Shown: one piece after another, positions 1 to 7,089 of the stretch
Layout of the letters: every line of letters starts with the position of its first letter
Numbering within the stretch: the first letter of the stretch is position 1
NCBI GenBank assembly: GCA_024743275.1
Contig: JANSWW010000012.1
Location: 1-64,000 of the forward strand
Direction: 5' to 3'
Source: Alphaproteobacteria bacterium
GTDB lineage: Bacteria; Pseudomonadota; Alphaproteobacteria; JANSWW01
DNA: 64,000 nt
Notes under the pieces: generated by a model
The model's database searches: none
Seen by the model: the letters and a program-made list of their open reading frames with translations, nothing else
Told to the model about the DNA's origin: nothing
Made by a program: the position numbers and the translations under genes

Positions 1-139
1 AGGCCTGGAACTCGGCACCGCCGGCTTCCGCCAGCACCTTCGTGATCGCGGCCGTCAGCGACGTCTTCCCATGGTCAACGTGACCAATCGTTCCGATGTT
101 GCAGTGCGGCTTCGAACGCTCAAACTTAGCTTTTGCCAT
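1..139 (-). CDS. tuf: Elongation factor Tu (N-terminal part, runs off left edge)
   Basis: The reverse strand from the ATG at 139 reads [19 protein letters not shown] followed by HVDHGKTSL, the invariant EF-Tu N-terminus with the G1 (P-loop) motif GHVDHGKT. Only about 46 codons lie in the window. EF-Tu delivers aminoacyl-tRNA to the ribosome as a GTP complex. Upstream on the same strand lie tRNA-Gly and tRNA-Tyr, an arrangement also known from the E. coli thrU-tyrU-glyT-thrT-tufB operon, so cotranscription with the tRNAs is plausible. The 379-base gap holds two hairpins (176-205 and 292-323) that could terminate or attenuate readthrough. Confidence 0.97.
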   Translation of the reverse strand, partial: MAKAKFERSKPHCNIGTIGHVDHGKTSLTAAITKVLAEAGGAEFQA

Positions 140-175
140 CGCTCTACCTATAGCTCCCGCTCGGTGTCACAACAA

Positions 176-205
176 AGACCGGCAGGAATAGGGGGCTGCC
201 GGTCT
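176..205 (-). terminator. Hairpin in tuf leader, terminator- or attenuator-like
   Basis: AGACCGGCA (176-184) pairs perfectly with TGCCGGTCT (197-205). On the minus strand the 9-bp stem is followed by TTTGTTGT, resembling an intrinsic terminator placed about 37 bases before the tuf start codon. Whether it stops transcription or only structures the leader is inference. Confidence 0.45.
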
Positions 206-291
206 CACAAGATAAGGCGGCGGGGTGGGCGAGTTCGCGAGCACAACACCCGCAACCATGTCCGATGAAGTTACCGGCCGGGAGACGTCGG

Positions 292-323
292 TCCTTTTCA
301 CGACCGCGAGGAGTGAAAAAGGA
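292..323. terminator. Inverted repeat downstream of tRNA-Gly
   Basis: TCCTTTTCAC (292-301) is complementary to GTGAAAAAGGA (313-323) with one bulge. It lies between tRNA-Gly and tuf and could end or process the tRNA transcript. The stem is A/T-rich on its outer half, so its strength is uncertain. Confidence 0.35.
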
Positions 324-518
324 CTTGGCTCCGGCGCGCCAACCGCCACGAGATGGCGTCCTTAAAGAGTTTCGCCCCCCGATGCAACAGTCGTTTTGAA
401 GATGAAGCGGCCCGGTGCCCCGCGCCGGACGCATTCAGGCCCGCGGCCCCGGCGTCGGCCCCTGCGAGGGACCTCCATCGGCCTTGGTTTCGGCCTGGAC
501 ACAGCCGCCTGGGAAAGA

Positions 519-592
519 TGGAGCGGGTGATGGGAATCGAACCCACACAACCAGCTTGGAAGGCTGGGGCTCTACCATTGAGCTACACCCGC
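519..592 (-). tRNA. tRNA-Gly (anticodon TCC)
   Basis: The minus strand folds as a 74-nt cloverleaf including an encoded CCA: acceptor GCGGGTG at 592 downwards, D-arm with TAGCTCAATGG, anticodon loop CTTCCAA giving TCC, and T-arm with GGTTCGATTCC. It lies downstream of tRNA-Tyr on the same strand and upstream of tuf. Confidence 0.97.
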
Positions 593-750
593 GTAGTACC
601 GGCCCTTAGTACCCGCCCTTTAGTAACGGACAGTGTACGGGGACGCGCGACGACCGGCAACCAGAACCGCTGGCGGAGCCATCCTCTCGGCCGGGTCCTA
701 CCCGCCGATGGCGGCCGACGTTCAGGGGCCGACGTTCAGCGGGTGGGGAA

Positions 751-835
751 TGGTGGAGGGGGTAGGATTCGAACCTACGTACGCTACGCGGGCAGATTTA
801 CAGTCTGCTGCCTTTAACCACTCGGCCACCCCTCC
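751..835 (-). tRNA. tRNA-Tyr (anticodon GTA)
   Basis: This is an 85-nt class II tRNA on the minus strand with encoded CCA. The acceptor is GGAGGGG, the anticodon loop is CTGTAAA giving GTA, there is a long variable arm, and the T-loop is GGTTCGAATCC. It is the first gene of the tRNA-Tyr, tRNA-Gly, tuf series, with a promoter-like sequence 74 to 101 bases upstream. Confidence 0.97.
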
Positions 836-908
836 AATGGTCGGCGGTGCGAACTCCTGAACGGAATCCCCAACGCGATCAAGGCGCCTCGGCTAACCGG
901 AGTTGCGC

Positions 909-936
909 AATATGAGGATTTGACTTGCCATGTCAA
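909..936 (-). promoter_or_regulatory. Promoter for tRNA-Tyr / tRNA-Gly (/ tuf)
   Basis: On the minus strand TTGACA (936-931) is followed after 16 bases by CATATT (914-909), then a GC-rich discriminator GCGCAACT, typical of stable-RNA promoters. The start of transcription would fall near 900, about 65 bases before tRNA-Tyr. The -35 element is embedded in a perfect inverted repeat ATTTGAC-N7-GTCAAAT (918-938). Confidence 0.55.
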
Positions 937-1060
937 ATGATTTCCCGGTCTTTTTTCTGGATCGGCCAACAACGGGATTTCCATCTTCCCGGCGGGCCGA
1001 TAGAGGTAGCGCCCGACACCGTCCCGCCCGCCCTTATCGCGCATTCAGGAAACCGCCGCC

Positions 1061-2056
1061 ATGGCCGACCGTCCCCCCCGTTCCACCCCCAGAAGGCAAA
1101 CAGATCCGCGCGAAACGCCGGACCGCGCCAAGCGCGAAACGCCGGACCGCGCCAAGCGCGCCGCGCAGGGATCGCCGAAGCGGCCCGGCAAGCCTTCGGG
1201 CGGCCGGAACGAGGGCCCGAACCAGGGCCCGAACCAGGGCCCGAACCAAGGCCCGAGCCAGGGCCCGAGCCGGGGCCCGAACCAAGGTAGGCCGCAGCAG
1301 ACCCGGCGCGGCGGCAAATCGGGGATCGGCGCCACCCGCCCCCCCAAGGCGGAGGACGGGTGGCTCTATGGCCGGCACGCGGTGGTCGAGGCGCTGAAGA
1401 ATGACGGGCGGGTGAAACGCCGGCTGCTGCTCGCCGCTTGGGACGAGGCCCTGGCCAATCTCGCGACGGAAAGGGGCCTTGTGGTCGAGCAATGGGAAAA
1501 GCGGGCCTTCGACCAGCGCTTTCCCGGCCAGGTCCATCAGGGGATCGCGCTGGATTGCGATCTTCTGCCGGATCCCGCGCTGGAGGATTTCCTCGCCGGG
1601 CTGGGGGAGAAGGCGACCCTTGTGGTGCTCGACAAGCTGACGGATCCGCACAATGTCGGCGCGATCCTGCGCTCGGCCGCCGCCTTCGGGGCGGACGCGG
1701 TCGTCACCCAGCGCCGGCATGCCCCGCCGCCGACCGCCGTTCTGGCCAAGACCGCGTCGGGCGCGCTGGAACACATTCCCTACATCCAGGAAACCAATCT
1801 CGCCCGCGCGCTCGATCAGATCCAGGAATCCGGGTTCACCACGCTCGGCCTCGACGAGCGGGGCGATAAGACCCTGGCCGCCATGCCGCGGGCCGAACGA
1901 TTGGCCATCGTCGTCGGCGCCGAGGGACCCGGCCTGCGCCGACTGGTCAGTGCCGCCTGCGATGTCCTGCTGCGCCTGCCGACGCGGCCGCCGATCGAAG
2001 CGCTCAATGTCTCGAACGCCGCCGCGATTGCCCTTTATGAACGCGCCCGGGAATGA
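1061..2056 (+). CDS. rlmB: 23S rRNA (guanosine-2'-O-)-methyltransferase RlmB, SPOUT family
   Basis: The 331-residue product carries a basic, Gly/Pro/Asn/Gln-rich N-terminal tail of about 90 residues. Next comes the RlmB substrate-binding domain (LYGRHAVVEAL, about 99-109) and the SPOUT catalytic domain with LDKLTDPHNVGAILRSA, VVGAEGPGL and a C-terminal IEALNVSNAAAIALYE knot. RlmB methylates G2251 of 23S rRNA in E. coli. The tail contains a 24-bp tandem duplication (1109-1156) and about seven copies of a 12-bp unit (1207-1287), making it longer than usual. The ATG at 1061 is preceded by AGGA ten bases upstream. A later start inside the tail is possible but nothing marks one. Confidence 0.93.
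   Translation: MADRPPRSTPRRQTDPRETPDRAKRETPDRAKRAAQGSPKRPGKPSGGRNEGPNQGPNQGPNQGPSQGPSRGPNQGRPQQTRRGGKSGIGATRPPKAEDGWLYGRHAVVEALKNDGRVKRRLLLAAWDEALANLATERGLVVEQWEKRAFDQRFPGQVHQGIALDCDLLPDPALEDFLAGLGEKATLVVLDKLTDPHNVGAILRSAAAFGADAVVTQRRHAPPPTAVLAKTASGALEHIPYIQETNLARALDQIQESGFTTLGLDERGDKTLAAMPRAERLAIVVGAEGPGLRRLVSAACDVLLRLPTRPPIEALNVSNAAAIALYERARE
1109..1156 (+). repeat. 24-bp direct repeat, two copies, in rlmB
   Basis: Two adjacent identical 24-bp copies (1109-1132 and 1133-1156) encode the repeated peptide RETPDRAK. The repeat is in frame and sits in the disordered N-terminal extension of RlmB. Confidence 0.9.
1207..1287 (+). repeat. 12-bp tandem repeat, about seven units, in rlmB
   Basis: The unit GAACCAGGGCCC and close variants run from 1207 to 1287, encoding a (G-P-N/S-Q) tetrapeptide array. 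Being a multiple of three, copy-number change would keep the frame. It is a candidate length-variable locus between strains. Confidence 0.9.
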
Positions 2057-2081
2057 TAGAACCCTCCCGATTTCCCAAATC

Positions 2082-2157
2082 GCCGGCTTAGCTCAGTTGG
2101 TAGAGCATCTGATTTGTAATCAGAGGGCCGCGGGTTCGAATCCTGCAGCCGGCACCA
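2082..2157 (+). tRNA. tRNA-Thr (anticodon TGT)
   Basis: This is a 76-nt cloverleaf with acceptor GCCGGCT, D-arm TAGCTCAGTTGG, anticodon loop ATTTGTAAT giving TGT, T-arm GGGTTCGAATCC and encoded CCA. It starts 25 bases after the rlmB stop on the same strand. In E. coli the TGT-reading Thr tRNA belongs to the tuf operon; here it lies apart and on the opposite strand. Confidence 0.97.
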
Positions 2158-2164
2158 TTCTTCA

Positions 2165-2194
2165 GCCGGTCCAGCCCGGCTGCCACCGGCTTTT
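2165..2194 (+). terminator. Terminator after tRNA-Thr
   Basis: GCCGGT (2165-2170) pairs with ACCGGC (2185-2190), followed directly by TTTT. The position eight bases after the tRNA fits a Rho-independent stop, though the T-run is short. Confidence 0.5.
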
Positions 2195-2340
2195 CGACCC
2201 CGATTCAGCCTTCCTTAATCCCTGAATGGTTTTGTGAACCGTGGGTTTATTTTCCCAGTCGCGCGTCCATTGACCCGGACGGCGCGTATGTTCTTTCGTT
2301 CTCACGGAACGCTGTCGGGCATGATGCAAGGAAGCGCGGG

Positions 2341-2532
2341 TTGACCAAACGCACCGAACCCTTCGACACCGAGACGATCCTGGCCTCCGTCCTGCCGGTC
2401 GCCAACGGCGCGGGCAGCTATGGCTCGATCGGTGTCTACCGGACCGTTCGGCGCGAGGACCTTGAGCGCGCACTGCTGCGCTTCGCCGACCTGTGCAGCC
2501 GTCGGACAACCCTGCAGCCCTTGCAAGACTAG
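2341..2532 (+). CDS. Possible small hypothetical protein (63 aa)
   Basis: A TTG start at 2341 is preceded by AAGGAAG six bases upstream, and the codons carry the G/C-rich third positions typical of real genes here. The 63-residue product (MTKRTEPFDTETILASVLPV...) has no motif I recognise. It lies alone between tRNA-Thr and the DUF427 gene. It could also be a remnant of a longer gene. If it is not a gene, 2195-2763 is an empty stretch. Confidence 0.4.
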   Translation: MTKRTEPFDTETILASVLPVANGAGSYGSIGVYRTVRREDLERALLRFADLCSRRTTLQPLQD

Positions 2533-2763
2533 GCCATGGATTCTCCCATCCGGCTCTGCCATCGGTAGAGCTTTGAGATGTCAGGAGAAGCAGCGAAAGC
2601 GATGCGGCGCATCGGTGAGCCGGTTCGACGATGGAGATCGGCGCTATACCGATGGCCTAGCAGCCGGCGGCGAGCCGCTGACCCGCTAGCCGCCAGGCAG
2701 CGATCGGTCAAGACGGCGCGCCCGAAAGAGCCTAAGCTGTTCGCCTGTCACAGGGAGCCGCCG

Positions 2764-3249
2764 ATGACCGACATGCCCCAGCTACCGACCGAGAATGTCT
2801 GGGACTATCCCCGCCCACCCCGGCTCGAACCCGTCGCACTGCCGCTGGTCGTGGTCTTCGCCGGGATCGAGATCGCGCGCACGACCGCCGGCCATCGGGT
2901 TCTCGAGACCTCCCACCCGCCGACCTATTATCTGCCGCGCATGGACATCAGGATGGACCTGCTGACCCCGGCGCCGGGCCGGTCGCTCTGCGAGTTCAAG
3001 GGCTGGGCCCAGTATTGGACCATCGAGGCCGGCGGTCGCCGGTCGGAGCGGGCGGCCTGGTCCTATGCCGATCCGAGTGCGGCCTATGCCGATATCGCCG
3101 AGGATCTGAGCTTCTACGCCAGCAAGGTCGACCTCTGTTCCGTCGGTGGGGTCCGGGTCGACGCCCAGGAAGGGGACTTCTACGGCGGCTGGATCACGGG
3201 CAATCTCACGGGACCGTTCAAGGGTGGACCAGGGACGGCGGGATGGTAG
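2764..3249 (+). CDS. DUF427 domain-containing protein
   Basis: The 161-residue product has the features of the DUF427 family: a central VVVFAGIEIARTTAGHRVLET strand region, PTYYLP, and FKGWAQYWTI, where the family usually shows CEWKG-like residues. The biochemical function of the family is not established. The ATG at 2764 has an AGGGAG site 7 bases upstream; the open frame extends further upstream without a better start. The stop at 3249 overlaps the next gene's ATG (3243), so the two are probably translationally coupled. Confidence 0.75.
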   Translation: MTDMPQLPTENVWDYPRPPRLEPVALPLVVVFAGIEIARTTAGHRVLETSHPPTYYLPRMDIRMDLLTPAPGRSLCEFKGWAQYWTIEAGGRRSERAAWSYADPSAAYADIAEDLSFYASKVDLCSVGGVRVDAQEGDFYGGWITGNLTGPFKGGPGTAGW

Positions 3250-4082
3250 ACGGTGGGATGGTAGACGATCCGATCCTCGGCGGCTGGCGGGAGCACCGCT
3301 TCGGAATGCCGGAGGAGCGCTGGGCCTGGCTTGCCGGACGCAGCGCCTGGGTCACCGGAGCGGGTACCGGCTTCGGTCAGGCCATCGCGGTCGGCCTGAT
3401 GCTGGCCGGCTGCCGGGTCTATCTGAGCGGCCGGCGGGACTCGAAGCTGGGCGAGACCGCGCATCTCGCGAAGGAAGCCGGGGCGGCGCTCGGTCTCGCT
3501 GTGCCGTTGCCGGTCGACCTGACCGACGAGGCCTCCCTTCGCGCCGCCGTCTCCGAAATCGCCGCGGCCTCCCCCGCCACCACCCTGCTGGTGAACAACG
3601 CCGCCGTGCCCATCAATGAGGGGACCACGCCGCTGCTCGACATGGACCCGACCGACTGGTCCCGTCATATGGCGATCAACGTCACCGCCCCCTGGCTCGC
3701 GACCAAGCTGCTGTTTCCCACCCTGGCGGCGGCGGGCGAGGCCCGGGTGTTGTTCGTGTCGTCGCTGGCCGGCTGGCATTTCACGCCCGGCTTCGGCCCC
3801 TACAACATGGCGAAGGCCGCCCTCAACAGCTTGGCGCTCAGTTTCGCGGACGAGGCCGCCGCCGCCCATCCGGCGATGGATGTCCAGATCAATGCGCTGG
3901 TCCCCGGGGAGGCCCGCACCGAGATGAACCAGGGCTCCGAGGTGAGCCCGTTCACGGTCCTGCCGATGGCGTTGCGGCTGCTGTCCCAGCCGTCGGGTGG
4001 CCCAAACGGATATGCCTTCGAAAGATCGGGAACCGCGTTGCCGGTCGCGTCCCGACCCGCTTACGCCCAACCGCTGGCCTAA
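3243..4082 (+). CDS. Short-chain dehydrogenase/reductase (SDR)
   Basis: A classical SDR of 279 residues. It has the nucleotide-binding motif VTGAGTGFGQA near residue 38, the LVNNAA motif, VSSLAG carrying the catalytic Ser and YNMAKAAL giving the Tyr/Lys pair (YxxxK). It reduces or oxidises a carbonyl/alcohol with NAD(P)H; the substrate is unknown. Two ATGs 15 bases apart (3243 and 3258) lie within a local direct repeat and either could start the protein. It overlaps the DUF427 gene and converges on the minus-strand gene ending at 4131. Confidence 0.85.
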   Translation: MVDGGMVDDPILGGWREHRFGMPEERWAWLAGRSAWVTGAGTGFGQAIAVGLMLAGCRVYLSGRRDSKLGETAHLAKEAGAALGLAVPLPVDLTDEASLRAAVSEIAAASPATTLLVNNAAVPINEGTTPLLDMDPTDWSRHMAINVTAPWLATKLLFPTLAAAGEARVLFVSSLAGWHFTPGFGPYNMAKAALNSLALSFADEAAAAHPAMDVQINALVPGEARTEMNQGSEVSPFTVLPMALRLLSQPSGGPNGYAFERSGTALPVASRPAYAQPLA

Positions 4083-4130
4083 ACCGTGCGGATCCGAAAA
4101 CCGGCGGTCGCTTTCTTTAGGGCGGCCACC

Positions 4131-5018
4131 TCAGGCGGCTTCCATTCCCGGCCCCGGCTTCGGGTCGCCATCGGGCACGATACCCGCCAGGGGGTCCTGC
4201 GGTCCGGTCGCCGCCGGCCGCGGCGTGGCGGCCGGCATGGTCTTCTCGTCCGAGGACGACGCCGCATCGTCCGCATGAGCGTCCTTGAGCGCCTGGGCCT
4301 TCGATTGGGCCACCCGGAGACGTTCGTGACTCTCCGCTTCCTTGGCCAGCAGGACCTCGATGTTGCGCATCTCGATCTTCGACAGGCGGACCCGGTCCTC
4401 GTCCGTCACCCCTTTCGCCGCCGCGAGTTTTCCCATTTCGAGGCGGATCCGCATAAGGTCGGCTTCGGCGAACAAGGCGGCCGCGGCGCGGGCCTTGCTG
4501 TCGGCGCGCTGTAAACGGTCGTCCCAATCGACGGAGTCGGATTTCAGGAAGCCGAGATGATCGTCGGCGATGTCACGGACCGCCGGCTGAACCCATTTGC
4601 TGTAGTTGGCCATGGCCCGGCGGCGCAAGGGCGTCTGGAAAATCCAGAAGTCATAGCCGAACATCCCGCCCAATTCCGACGGATAGTCCCGCAGGCGCTG
4701 CATCAATTCTTCCTTGGGATAGTGCCGGAACAGCACCTCCAGGGTCCGGAACGCTCGGTCCGGGGCCGGATAGACCCGCTCCATCAACGAGGTGAGTTTC
4801 CGGACCTTGAGCCGATGCCGGTTGAGGAACAGTTGCTCCTCCTTCACCTGGCGGACCTCGGAATCGCAGCGCGCCCGGTCGGAGGCCGCCTGCTTCACAA
4901 CATAGGCGACCTCGTGCTCCAGTTTGGTCAGCGCACGGAAACAGTTCAACGGATCGCTATTGCCTTCCGCTTCCGTCAGATTTTCTCTCAAAGATGCTAG
5001 TTGCTGCTTACCATCCAT
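4131..5018 (-). CDS. Unrecognised coiled-coil protein (295 aa)
   Basis: I do not recognise this protein. It starts MDGKQQLASLRENLTE and is rich in charged, heptad-like segments across roughly residues 1-90 and 170-250. A more compact aromatic middle (LFRHYPKEELMQRL, FGYDFWIF, about 95-150) separates them, and the C-terminal 40 residues are Pro/Ala/Gly-rich. There is no signal peptide or membrane segment. A TTG seven codons upstream (5039) also opens the frame; the ATG at 5018 is preferred. It converges with the SDR and is followed upstream by a 150-base gap, so it appears to be a single-gene unit. Confidence 0.65.
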   Translation of the reverse strand: MDGKQQLASLRENLTEAEGNSDPLNCFRALTKLEHEVAYVVKQAASDRARCDSEVRQVKEEQLFLNRHRLKVRKLTSLMERVYPAPDRAFRTLEVLFRHYPKEELMQRLRDYPSELGGMFGYDFWIFQTPLRRRAMANYSKWVQPAVRDIADDHLGFLKSDSVDWDDRLQRADSKARAAAALFAEADLMRIRLEMGKLAAAKGVTDEDRVRLSKIEMRNIEVLLAKEAESHERLRVAQSKAQALKDAHADDAASSSDEKTMPAATPRPAATGPQDPLAGIVPDGDPKPGPGMEAA

Positions 5019-5174
5019 GAGCCATCGGCATCCAAACAATTTTAACCAATTTCTGCGTTAAACCGCCGATTACCGGCTGGCCATACGATCGTCGGCAGAC
5101 AGTGGCGAGATTAGAGGCCTGTCCCCAAGGGATCAAGGCCACCCATTGGACCAATATTGATTTTCTATTTCTAG

Positions 5175-5864
5175 TTATGTTCGATCACAGTCTCTGATCC
5201 GACGCGCGGCGGTGACGAACGCGGCAAACAGCTTCCGATGCGCGCGCCGGTAAAAAAGCAGCTCTGGATGCCACTGAACGCCGATTCGGAAGGCCTTGCC
5301 GGCGAACTCGATCGCTTGAACCACGCCATACTCGTCTCGTCCAGCCACCGCACCCCCCTCGCCGAGCCGGCGGACGGACTGGTGGTGGATCGCATTGACG
5401 AGCAGTGTCTCATCCCCCGTGATCCGTCTGAGTTGGGAGTCGGGCTCCAATGAAACTCGTTTGAGGGGCAAGGGCGTGCGAAGTCGGGGCAATCCCTCAA
5501 AGTCACGGTAGATGTCCTGATATAGATCGCCGCCCTGGAACACATTCAGCATTTGTGATCCTCGGCAGATACCCAGGATGGGAAGGTCGCCATCCCAAAG
5601 GAGATCGAGAGCGCGGCGTTCCAGATCGTCCCGATCCGGGTCGATACGGACATCGGGAGTTGGAATCCCACCGTAAAGCGTGGCACCGATATCGTCGCCC
5701 CCGCCTATGATCAGACCATCAAGACCCTCGAACCGTTCCGGCGCAAAAGGGGCCACAATTCGGCGGCCGCGCGCGCCTTGGAGCCGAAGCGACAACGCGG
5801 CCGCCGTCTTTAAGGCCCATCCTCGTCGTCGCCCTCCCGTTACTCCGATCACCGGCCGCGTCAA
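5175..5864 (-). CDS. Class I glutamine amidotransferase / gamma-glutamyl hydrolase-like (peptidase C26)
   Basis: A 229-residue GATase domain with LIIGGGDDIG (51-60), the nucleophile elbow LGICRGSQ with Cys100, and VQWHPE supplying His199 and Glu201 of the triad. The overall order resembles PuuD (gamma-glutamyl-GABA hydrolase). It is translated from a TTG at 5864 that overlaps the TGA of the upstream amidoligase, with GGAG six bases before it; a GTG at 5876 is an alternative. The pairing of this family with an amidoligase suggests it either supplies ammonia or cleaves a gamma-glutamyl-type product. Confidence 0.85.
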   Translation of the reverse strand: MTRPVIGVTGGRRRGWALKTAAALSLRLQGARGRRIVAPFAPERFEGLDGLIIGGGDDIGATLYGGIPTPDVRIDPDRDDLERRALDLLWDGDLPILGICRGSQMLNVFQGGDLYQDIYRDFEGLPRLRTPLPLKRVSLEPDSQLRRITGDETLLVNAIHHQSVRRLGEGGAVAGRDEYGVVQAIEFAGKAFRIGVQWHPELLFYRRAHRKLFAAFVTAARRIRDCDRT

Positions 5865-6820
5865 AGGTGGCTCCACACTTCGGTGGAACGCGGCGTCCAG
5901 TCCTCGGCCCAAAAACGATCCGCATTGGCAATCCACAGATCCGAGTATCGCCGGATCAGGTCCGGACGCTCGGCCAACGCCTCGACATTGAGCCAGCGGC
6001 GCCATTCGAGGCCGACCGACCAGGTGGGATCGTCGATCATCGCGTTGGGAAGCCGGTAGTGGAAGGTTGGGCGCGCGTTGATCTTCTGTGCCGGAACGGC
6101 CTGCCGGACACGCGCATCGTCGATCCAGGCGAAGAAGGGAAGCATGTCCAGTTCCCGGGAGCGACTGGGATTGAATTCGACATAGTCGTCGATCAGTCGC
6201 TCCATGCCGGGACGGTAATCCGGGTCGAGGATCAGTCGGCACCAGTCCGAGGAATGGGCGGACGCGAAAGAGGTCAGCCGACGGGTCCGGTCAATCCCGA
6301 TCTCCGTCCGAAGTGCTTCGCGGAGGAGGACGAAGGCCCGCAGCATGCTCAGAACATAGTCGGGCTCATAGCTCGGCAATTCCGGATTGAGTTGCGCGCC
6401 GAACGCGTAGAACGCACTGGCATAGGTCCCCTCCGCCCCCGCCTCGCGCAAGGCATCGCAAAGCCCGTCGATCCGGCAGGCGTCCGCGATCGGCACCGGC
6501 GGGCAGGCGATCTCCATGGGCAAAATCGTTCCACCAAGCTCCGCGGCAAAGACCCGGAACGGGTCATCCGGATCGCCTTCGTGAAGGATTTGAAGATCCA
6601 ATTCGACCGTGAAGTCGCCAAACTCGGTATCCAGAACCTTGATCTTGTAGTCGCTGATACACTCCAGTCGGCCGCCAAATCTCTCTTCGACCAAGGTCGC
6701 ACTGCGCGAAGCGTCCAGGTTGCCGTATTCGAGTTCGAGACCAATACAGCGTGGACGGCCCTCCGGATTCAACGCGCGCGCCGGTTGGGGCCAGGGAAAT
6801 GGGCCGTTTGATGTAGGCAT
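5861..6820 (-). CDS. Amidoligase_2-type (glutamine synthetase-like) enzyme
   Basis: A 319-residue protein with an N-terminal GLELEYGN motif (27-34), typical of glutamine synthetase-like ATP-dependent amidoligases in which the acidic residues bind metal. A second acidic strand GDFTVELDLQ lies near 70 and LGGTILPMEIACPPV near 100. Such enzymes are predicted to join carboxylates to amines using ATP. The ATG at 6820 follows GAGGATTC. The downstream amidotransferase overlaps it, so the two form an operon. A bidirectional terminator (6881-6912) insulates the pair from the small gene upstream. The substrate is unknown. Confidence 0.75.
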   Translation of the reverse strand: MPTSNGPFPWPQPARALNPEGRPRCIGLELEYGNLDASRSATLVEERFGGRLECISDYKIKVLDTEFGDFTVELDLQILHEGDPDDPFRVFAAELGGTILPMEIACPPVPIADACRIDGLCDALREAGAEGTYASAFYAFGAQLNPELPSYEPDYVLSMLRAFVLLREALRTEIGIDRTRRLTSFASAHSSDWCRLILDPDYRPGMERLIDDYVEFNPSRSRELDMLPFFAWIDDARVRQAVPAQKINARPTFHYRLPNAMIDDPTWSVGLEWRRWLNVEALAERPDLIRRYSDLWIANADRFWAEDWTPRSTEVWSHL

Positions 6821-6880
6821 GAATCCTCGTCGCAAGAGGTAACGGTCCCAGTCGACCTATGTCGGCGAGGCTGAAAATCA

Positions 6881-6912
6881 AAAAGCCCGCCGGATCGCTC
6901 CTGCGGGCTTTT
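6881..6912. terminator. Bidirectional intrinsic terminator
   Basis: AAAAGCCCGC (6881-6890) pairs with GCGGGCTTTT (6903-6912), giving a GC stem flanked by A and T runs on both sides. It sits between the 39-residue gene (ending 6970) and the amidoligase start (6820), both on the minus strand. Confidence 0.8.
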
Positions 6913-6969
6913 TCCCCCTCCATCGTGCCGCCGGGCGACGGCAAACGTTGGAGACTCCAGAGGTCTTCC

Positions 6970-7089
6970 TTACAGCATGGATTGGGCGGCCAGCACCCAT
7001 CCGCCGAGCAGGACGGCATAGAGACCAACAACCGCCGGCCAGGAGGCAGCGTTGTTACGGTAGGCGCGGATCATATCGTCCTTATTCAT
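6970..7089 (-). CDS. Small single-pass membrane protein (39 aa)
   Basis: The ATG at 7089 is preceded by GGAGAGTAGCG, a good ribosome binding site. The 39-residue product MNKDDMIRAYRNNAASWPA is followed by a hydrophobic helix VVGLYAVLLGGWVLAAQ. Third-position GC is lower than neighbours but the gene is bounded by a strong terminator 57 bases downstream. No family is recognised. It is a plausible, easily missed small membrane protein. Confidence 0.6.
   Translation of the reverse strand: MNKDDMIRAYRNNAASWPAVVGLYAVLLGGWVLAAQSML

Larger units (their letters stand above)
140..518. other. Gene-free leader between tRNA-Gly and tuf
   Basis: No credible gene is seen in these 379 bases. They would be the 5' leader of tuf if tuf is transcribed with the upstream tRNAs. 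The stretch contains two inverted repeats, listed separately. The short open frames here overlap in several frames and lack ribosome binding sites. Confidence 0.6.

Noticed and set aside
1207..1287. CRISPR-like repetition
   Set aside because: The units are 12 bp with no spacers and lie in frame inside rlmB, so this is a coding tandem repeat.
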